Positions 57,221 through 64,000 of a DNA stretch of 64,000 nt are shown here, in pieces. Position 1 is the stretch's first letter, and every line of letters begins with the position of its first letter. The DNA comes from Schistosoma haematobium. Taxonomy: Eukaryota > Platyhelminthes > Trematoda > Strigeidida > Schistosomatidae. The notes under the pieces were generated by a model, which saw only the letters and a list, made by a program, of their open reading frames with translations, was not told the origin of the DNA and did not search any database. Location of the stretch: the NCBI RefSeq assembly GCF_000699445.3, contig NC_067196.1, forward strand, positions 26,987,116 to 27,051,115, read 5' to 3'. The position numbers and the translations under genes are program-made.

Positions 57221-60200
57221 CTATTGAGAAAAAAAACAATTAGATAAAATAAAATGGTTTATCATTAAATTTAAAAACACCAGGCATATTGAACAACATT
57301 CGTAATAATTGTTAAGTGTCTTGTTATGGTCAATATCTACTGATGTACACAGCTCTTTGAAATAATGCGTCAATAACATTATGTAACCACTAAGTGAATA
57401 ATATTTTGAATAGCGCTTAAAAACATAACATAGAATACCAGTTTTGATGATATTCATTGATGAAAGTTCTTTCACTCTCTCTTGGTATTGCAACCCAATT
57501 TTTTGTTAGGTTTTCATTTGTAAATTACTCAATTTGCATAATATATAATATTAACTTGATAATACGATATGAAAAGTACAGTGCCACCATGTTCCTTAAC
57601 TCATTTATATCCATCTTTTCTGATTTATTGAATGAAACATTGAGTAATTGAAGATCATATAATTAAAATTTTCTATTTATTTACATATTATTGTAACCCA
57701 AAACTCATTCTTATCAAATACATAACAAATCATCTCTTCCACTGAAACATCATATTTATCGATATGTGACTGGACAATGGTTCATAATTTAAGTTATTCA
57801 AGTTTGCTTGAAGTAACAAGAATAAACTAATAGAGAAGAGTTATTATGAAGCTACATTGTAAGCTGATTATCTCTACAGCACGTTACTTAGTTAAGTTTC
57901 TATAGTATGTGAAAGGATGGAAAACGAAGATTTATGGGAAACTTTCTTATTACTAAGGTAAATTTCTGTGCAAAGTAGTTTGTGTTTAGCGAAATGCTCG
58001 TAATAAATTTTTCAATATATCGACGATAGAACGTGATAAATCATATTGTAAAACGCAGTTATACATTTATATACGGATTCTGTGTAAACAGGCAAATTAT
58101 AATTAATGACTTACATTTTTCATAATGATCTGTGAAGTTAGACTTTTTGATATATGTTGCGGAACCATTGGAAACGTTATCTGTGCTTGTGGTCCTATGT
58201 GTTGACGCCAGCTTAACACTTAGGCGGAAGTTACTGTTTTGACAAATAACCGATTGAGCTATAAATAAAATACACAGTATAAAAAAAATAAAACAAATGA
58301 ATTTAATAATAATAAGCATGATTGGTTTAAGTTGATCAAGCGCTATAATAGCTTTCATATGTTATATGTAAACATATTTCTGTATACCTCTATATGTTGA
58401 CATAATGACAGTATTTTTAAGGAAAACAGTCTTAATGACTAGAGAAAGTATTCTAGTATCAATTAATCAAAAAATCTAAAGAAAACGGATTTAATTATTT
58501 TAATTCAAACTTTCAATTGAGTAATGATATTTAATAACTTACCTACAAAATGAATAGGTAATTCATGATGAAATACTGGAAGAGATAAAATTTCATGAAA
58601 TCTACTAATTTTGAGTATAAATTCCGTTGCATAATTGTCACCAAAACAATCTAAAAGTTTAATTACTTTAATCGGTAAAGTTCGATTGCATTTTGTTGTT
58701 ACTCGTGAATCATTTGTCTATGAGTAAAAAAAATTATTAACAAGAAAACAAATAATAAATATAGATTTTAAATCATTGAGGTTTTTCATTAGATTTACAA
58801 ATGTTGTAAATAGTCTATTCAAATAATGATCAAAATAAGATGACAAAATTGTTATTTTATACAATTGAAGTTATATCCGCCTCGTTTCCCATCAGTATAC
58901 ATACCATTTTTTAACTCCGTTTTTGCTCGGAACACTATAAGAAACTATCAGCAGTTTGACTTTATGGATAACTTGTGGTTTCACGTTTTGTTATCTCTAC
59001 ATAGTACCGGGATAAATGTATAAATTTATATGTAAAAACTTGAAAATAAACTTGGTGATGAGGATTTATTTCTCTAGCAAATTATATTATGACCACAAAC
59101 AAGCAATTCAAACGTCAATCCCTTCATTTTTTTAAATACTATGAACTGTAAAGTAATATTTTTAAGTAATATCGTGTATCCAGTAGTTTGTGTTGTGTAT
59201 TTTAGGCTTATCAACTGAAAAGAACTGTAAAATAATAGAAATCTGTTAGTTGGTTGAGATTATTAGAATATGTTCATATGATAAATTCTTCCATCGTATT
59301 GACGAAGACATAATTAACAATTTGATTATGATCACTGACATTTATTTAATAGTTAAATGAACAAAATATTTAATAAGAATTCTGTTTTTGGTTAAAATCA
59401 TGAATTGATTGGTGTTAAAGAACCAATAAAAATCTGGAAGCACTGGATGGCCGTTTCATTCTATTGTGAGACTCCTTAGCAGTGCGCATCCATGATCTTG
59501 TTTGTGAGATTCGAACCCAGAACTTAATAAACTGCACAACCTTATACTGAAAATGTTTTACTGTTGTTACAAAATCAGTGATTTTCGTTTAATCATATAT
59601 TTTATGTGGAGATTGTAAAAAAGTTAACTCACTTAAGTAGTCATTAGTTTGACAGATTAAATTTTGTTTTCAAACACAAAAAACATAGTGTTTTTCAGGA
59701 TAATCCTTATTTGATTGTCATAATCAGGGTTAGCAGGGAATGACACTGAAATAAAATTAGGCTAAGTTCTTTACTGTATGATATTTCTATTAATGATATG
59801 AAAATCTAAATGATGTTTAAATTTTAGTGTATTTACAAAACTAAATAATTAGTAATGGTAGTTATAAATGACTAACAAGGATTGTAACTTTAAAAAACAC
59901 AGTTTTCCAAAAACTTATCGCACAGTCAAGTAAGAGGTCAATAGAAACGTGTTATATATCGGATAATATTTTCCTATTCTCTTGTAAATCTTTGCTGGTA
60001 TCACCATAGATACACTAATGACAGATTTGGATTAGATCATGAGAATGATTTTTTTTATCATTATCAGGTGTATATATCAATGAAAATTTACATATATATA
60101 TATATATATATAGCTTTGTATAAATTGTGATCATACCCAATAAAGTGATTGAGAAAATGTTCGATTTGGTGGACAGATAAAAATCAAATTATCACCTTCA

Positions 60201-61881
60201 TTGACGTTGATTTCATTTTGACCTTCTTTAAATCTGAAAATAATTGACAAACATCTGATAAATCATCTACTGAAAAGTGATAACAATTAAACCTATTTAA
60301 TCGAACTTATCCAAATATAAAATCCATTTTTGACTTACTTAAGTTTTGTTTCAAAGTAAATCATCAGAACATTCGTCAAAGTGCCTTACGAATTAATTGG
60401 GTTTTCTAATTGTGGGATTGATTGATTTAACTGTTATCATCTTCATCTCTCAGCAAATTACCTTAGATTAATATGCAAATATCACTTACGCCATATAATA
60501 TTGTTATATGAGAGTGTAACAGCTGGAGTAAACATTATCGTATTAAGGTTTGAAATAAACAATTTAGATTATAAACAAGTATTAACAAACAATAGAGAGT
60601 CTAAACCGGTATAGATCAATTAACTTGTTACCAATCCGTCAAAAACAACATTTAGTTAATAGTATTTTTGTGTATTAAACTTAATGCTTACGAATAAAAA
60701 GTGAACTTTTATTTAAAATTGAAGGAAATTCCGATACTACAGTGTACGTTATAAATTTTACAAGCAGCTCAACATTTTCTTACCTGGTTAATTAATACAT
60801 TTACTTACGAATGATATTTTGTAAAGTAATTATAACGTTATATTTATCCTTCACTGTAAATATATATTTTAGTAAGTTAGTTAGCGTTGTGGTGTGTGCT
60901 ACTTATATTGGCATAAGTAGTATATGATGTTAATCGTGAACGGAAGGTCTGGCAGCAGAGAGACAAGAGGATCGAACAGTAAAAAATGGAAATAGGATGC
61001 AATTTTTATGGAAATGCGAGAACAATAAGGGCTGAGTCATTTTGAGCATTTACTTTATGATTGTTAGATTTTATTAACAAGTCCTGTAATTTTGTGTTAA
61101 ATACATTCGGTTGTTCCCACTCGTGTTTCGTTCACTACAGCGTGTATATGATAAGGAAATTTAATGAATGTAACACATTTTCCACCGTTTTTCTTTTCTT
61201 TTTTTGGAGAGTAAACAATATGCTAGATTAAACAAAACGACTGTATGTAAGTTGAAACTTTCAAATCAGACTATAAGTAATTTTATATGATACACTTATA
61301 TATAACCTATTTTATTTTAATTCATAGATTTACCTAACATGAATAAGAAACTAAAACAGATTTTTTCTTAACAAATACTGATTTCTGCGTTGAAGTCTGA
61401 TGACATAAACGGATCTGTCATAAAATCAAAAAAAATTTTTATTAAACGAAAATTCTTTATGAGTTATATACAAATGGCGTTTATATTCTATTTGTAATCT
61501 GTTTGTTTTAAACATTAATTGTTTTGAAAAGATTTAGTTTGTTCATCTATTCATTTGTGGTAAGAACATAGAATATGTCAATTTATTATGAATTGGATTA
61601 CTTTAGTAATATATAATTTCACTGTTTTATGGCATGTACTTAGTAGGACTGAAGACTTTTTAAACAGAAGTTGTCTGTTTCAAGTAACATTTCAGAAAGC
61701 CAGAATAATCATCCAGATACCTCGTATATCTTAGACTTATAACACGTGATTGTAGATATAAAATGCTAAACCACAATATATAGAAAATAGCAAATAAAAA
61801 CACGTTTGGTTTTGATACTGTGTTGAATAGTAGATTAATTACTGAATTAAACATAATTTGAAATAGGATAGTTAAAAACAT
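56508..61881 (-). CDS. Ephrin-like transmembrane ligand, five-exon gene (gene B)
   Basis: Exons, 5' to 3' on the minus strand, are 61881-61721, 60233-60137, 58717-58543, 58258-58115 and 57220-56508. Every junction is GT-AG, the phases agree, and the sum (1290 nt) is a whole number of codons, giving about 429 residues. The order is a hydrophobic leader (about residues 28-46), an ectodomain with four cysteines (about 74, 96, 110, 150), a transmembrane helix (about 237-263) and a 165-residue Tyr/Asn/Gln-rich tail. The spacing of GDNLIFICP, LLDC, an EFxLKxSRF block and a final CxxxxxRLSVKL strand resembles the ephrin receptor-binding domain. The transmembrane anchor suggests the B class, a surface ligand for Eph kinases. 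Ephrins are normally 200-350 aa, so the tail is long, and it lacks an obvious PDZ ligand. The alternative is another cupredoxin-like secreted fold. The splice structure is well supported and the family call is moderate. Confidence 0.62.
57221..58114 (-). other. Intron of gene B
   Basis: 894 nt between donor GTAAGT (58114) and acceptor TCAATAG (57221). Open frames within are fortuitous. Confidence 0.6.
58115..58258 (-). CDS. Gene B exon 4: last ectodomain strand and linker
   Basis: 144 nt. The acceptor is TTATAG and the donor GTAAGT. It encodes AQSVICQNSNFRLSVKLA followed by a Ser/Thr/Asn-rich linker. The fourth cysteine followed by RLSVKL matches the terminal C-L-(R/K)-L-K-V strand that closes the ephrin domain. 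The hydrophilic linker leads to the membrane in the next exon. It pairs with the 144-nt exon at 2035-2178. Confidence 0.68.
58543..58717 (-). CDS. Gene B exon 3: ephrin-like domain, central block
   Basis: 175 nt. The acceptor is CATAG and the donor GTAAGT. The peptide starts TNDSRV and contains TKCN and KVIKLLDC (the second and third conserved cysteines), then EFILKISRFHEI and SLPVFHHELPIHFV. In ephrins the matching stretch runs from the second cysteine through LL-C, the KF-x-F strand and the EF-x-PG-x-YY region. The YY is replaced here by HF. Length and phase equal those of the paralogous exon at 4634-4808, with about two thirds of residues identical. Confidence 0.72.
58718..60136 (-). other. 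Intron of gene B holding a SINE
   Basis: 1419 nt. It contains the Sm-alpha copy at 59390-59535 and (TA)n at 60091-60112; otherwise plain. Confidence 0.6.
59390..59535 (-). mobile_element. Sm-alpha SINE in gene B intron, ribozyme G5 mutant
   Basis: Box B GGTTCGAATCTC, then the hammerhead at 59491-59436: stem I GGATGCGCACTG/CAGTGCTTCC, core CTAAGGA (G5 changed to A), weakened stem II (GTCT/GAAT), GAAACGGCCATC|CAG. G5 is essential, so this is predicted inactive. It lies in the sense orientation of the host intron. Confidence 0.7.
60137..60233 (-). CDS. Gene B exon 2: ephrin-like domain, first cysteine block
   Basis: 97 nt. The acceptor is TTTTCAG and the donor GTATGA. It encodes FKEGQNEI, then VNEGDNLIFICPPNRT, then SLYW. 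The GD-L-IICP-like core is the recognisable ephrin element, with its cysteine at about residue 74. Exon length, phases and 21 of 32 residues match the exon at 11035-11131, which shows that the two are paralogues and that both splice sites are real. Confidence 0.72.
60888..61139 (-). mobile_element. Solo LTR-like element, family L1, exact 4-bp duplication
   Basis: Flanked by GCGT on both sides (60884-60887, 61140-61143), TG...CA ends, hairpin CTACTTATATTGGCATAAGTAG. It lies in the first intron of gene B, sense to the gene. Confidence 0.75.
61721..61881 (-). CDS. Gene B exon 1: start and hydrophobic leader
   Basis: Chosen because an ATG at 61881-61879 opens a frame of 53 codons plus 2 nt that ends at a donor (CGAG|GTATCT). 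Those 2 nt join the single leading base of the next exon to form an Arg codon directly before the FKEG segment. The peptide has a long hydrophobic run (NVFLFAIFYILWFSILYL), as expected for a signal peptide or anchor, although it sits about 27 residues in. An internal Met (IMFNSV) is an alternative start. A Sm-alpha foldback begins about 20-40 nt upstream, so the true 5' end and start are uncertain. This is the least certain exon of the gene. Confidence 0.45.
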
Positions 61882-61920
61882 GATATTGAACGTCAGAAGG
61901 GGTTTTGTGGATATTGTAGT

Positions 61921-62045
61921 AATTTCAATGGTTGAGATCATGAATCAGTTGAAGCTAGACTACCATAGAAAACGGCCGTCCAGTGCTTCCAGGTTTTCCA
62001 TGGTGGTCTAGCTTCAACTGATTCATGATCTCGACCATTGATATT
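61921..62045. mobile_element. Sm-alpha foldback next to gene B start
   Basis: Left arm 61921-61973 (minus) and right arm 61993-62045 (plus) are inverted copies of the SINE tail. The loop holds GGCCGTC|CAGTGCTTCC, the cleavage region only. Shared flank (GGTTTTGTGGATATTGTAG) reaches 61900, so the repeat ends about 20 nt from the proposed ATG of gene B. Confidence 0.72.
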
Positions 62046-63519
62046 GAATGCGCTAGAAATTACCCTACTTATAACACTATATAAAAACAACCGGAATAAT
62101 CCGTTGAAAATAAACACAGAAAAAAAGGAAACAATTGCTCAATCAAATAGTTTCTTGCATTTTATAATTCATCTTCTTTGTGTCATTTGGAAAACAGATA
62201 ATATTTCTGTCACCCAGAATGCTTAGGATGACTAATGTCTTAAAATTCCATCGTTGATGTTTCATTATTTATTTGTTAGATATTGTCAATATTTACAGCA
62301 GATAAAATTAATCGGACACGTTTTATTTCGTTTGTTTTGAATAAATTGTTGTTTGACAATAAGTCTCACTAATGAGTTTCATATATATACGAAATGATCA
62401 TACTATCTAATTCGTTATTCATAGTTTTAGACCTACTGAGAATATTTCGTCTAGAATTCTAGATATTATAGTTGGTTTCATTTTCATATAAGCCTTGGTC
62501 GAAACTAACGGTTTCCACATAGACTATATTGTGTTATTGATACAGTTCTTCAGTTGTTATAAGATGGACTTAACGGCAAAGAAGTGATTGAATTTTTTTA
62601 TTTCACGTTTTGTATTTTACGACTTTTGTTTTGGTGATTTAAATTGAATCAGCTTACGATCATTTTACATTATTTTAATTGTAATTATTGTAATTATTAA
62701 TAGTCAACTATCATTTAATATAAAGCATTTATTTATAAATTAAATCTGTTTTATGGATGTTTGGGCTAACACGACAAAGGGGATATGAACACATATTTGG
62801 TAAAACAAATTTATGATCTATCTTGACAACAAACATAAATGACCTAATAAATAAAGTCAGAAAAAAATAGATAGATTATGTTATGTAAATGTTGCGTTAT
62901 GTTTTAATGTATGCTACAAGTTATCATTTTTGATACCAAGTTCAATTCACTAACAAAATAATGTCCATTTATACTAAATAAATGTTTCTTAAACAGATTG
63001 TCACTTATATACTCATAGTTTTCTTCATTGATTCTTTAGGTTTTAAACAATAAGAATGATCCAGACAAATTAACACAGAATTATTGTTCATTGTAAGGGA
63101 TATTTCTACATTTTATAAGAAAGTCATTAAACGAAAATATATTTTGATATAAGAATCATGAATTTTCTTATTTATTTGACCGTGATATTATTCCATATTA
63201 CAAGATGTCCAATTTACACATAAAGTAGTGACTATTATTCTCACAGTTGTACATGATTATTATAGATAACAATGAGCGTATCGTACACAACACAAAATAC
63301 CTACTTCTTAAAAATCTATGCAATATACTGTTGAATAAAGGACCTTTTTTCAAATATTAAAAATGAATCATAAGTAGACTTTTACCTGTTCAATAAACGG
63401 TCTCTTCAAACTTTAGACTTTTATAGTTATTAGTTTTGAAATATGTACAGATAATTCAGTTCTTTTGTTGTTTAATATGGGTGATTATTTGTTATAACTT
63501 GTGGCCTGAGTGCCCTGTT
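62046..63519. other. Plain AT-rich stretch upstream of gene B
   Basis: No feature recognised. Confidence 0.35.
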
Positions 63520-63830
63520 AATGTATAACGTAACGATACCGCCAATTAAAGAGCAGTGAATTATCAATTGAACCAGTGACGCGTAAAACACATGCGAGCA
63601 GTCTGGAGTCCTGATTGGTCCCGCTTCCTGCCTAGCCCAACCAGTTAAGTCCAGAACGCCGATTTCAGCCTCTGAAATATGAATCATTTATTTCAAACAT
63701 ACGGGGTTTATATACCAGTCGAACAGACCACATCGTACCAATAAAATATGAAAGAACATTTGTACAAGAATTAGCCAAATGTGGCTGTGAATGAGGGAGG
63801 TAGTAATTAATGGACAAGGCATAATTTCAG
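63520..63830 (-). mobile_element. LTR-like repeat, family L2, third copy
   Basis: The minus strand has GGTATATAAAC, CAGAGGCTGAAATCGG, TTAATTGGCGGTATCG. It matches 44819-45121 and 3517-3765 in order. The small frame 63472-63687 is within it and is not a gene. Confidence 0.55.
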
Positions 63831-64000
63831 AATGGCAAATGGTATAATATTAGTTCGTAGGTCAAAGCAAAGCTCATAATAAATGGGACACGGATATGAG
63901 TAATTTAGTTACATAACAATTATATGATAAAAAGATACGTATAGTATTGGTTCATAATGGATCCCAAAAGTTACCATTCATTATGCTTATCGGGATCTAA

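Noticed and set aside
1..64000. CRISPR arrays, operons, bacterial promoters or ribosome-binding sites
   Set aside because: The window is eukaryotic nuclear DNA with introns and retroelements; no regularly spaced short repeats were seen.

Overview
The window looks like nuclear DNA of a blood fluke (genus Schistosoma, Platyhelminthes). It is AT-rich and intron-bearing, with little host coding sequence. It is full of tRNA-derived SINEs that carry hammerhead-ribozyme motifs (the Sm-alpha type known from schistosomes), together with CR1/Rex-like and RTE-like LINEs, Penelope-like elements (PLEs), short LTRs and MITEs. The genus is inferred from these repeat types. The species cannot be fixed by reading alone.

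Host genes. I can support two paralogous genes, both on the minus strand. The right-hand one (about 56.5-61.9 kb) reads as a complete five-exon, roughly 429-residue type I membrane protein with a divergent ephrin-like ectodomain: hydrophobic leader, four spaced cysteines, one transmembrane helix and a Tyr/Asn/Gln-rich tail. The left-hand one (about 2.0-11.1 kb) keeps three exons of exactly the same lengths (97, 175, 144 nt) and phases. Its first and last exons were not found and may lie outside the window or be too diverged. Both should act at the cell surface as contact-dependent ligands if the ephrin reading is right. A further possible secretory first exon lies on the plus strand at 11.36 kb.

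Layout. 0-12 kb: left ephrin-like gene, whose introns hold Sm-alpha copies, a perfect foldback, a TIR element (MITE), a PLE remnant with inverted arms and a second tRNA-SINE family. 12-34 kb: intergenic, with LINE 3' ends, MITEs, short LTRs, an Sm-alpha nest, a hammerhead-like foldback cluster and the first of two nearly identical LTR-like units. 34.5-37.5 kb: a CR1/Rex-type LINE with endonuclease (EN) and reverse transcriptase (RT), broken by frameshifts. 38-49 kb: RTE 3' ends on both strands and a second CR1-type LINE interrupted by a PLE-derived foldback and by an LTR. 50-56 kb: Sm-alpha inverted pair, solo LTRs, and a PLE with GIY-YIG endonuclease between inverted pseudo-LTRs. 56-62 kb: right ephrin-like gene. 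62-64 kb: plain sequence and one LTR-like copy.

How the parts relate. The recurring theme is self-cleaving-RNA motifs inside retroelements. Many copies are head-to-head palindromes, or are cut off within a few bases of the predicted ribozyme cleavage site. LINE-derived short elements that keep both LINE ends are probably mobilised by the LINE itself. All homology statements come from reading motifs by eye; no database search was possible.
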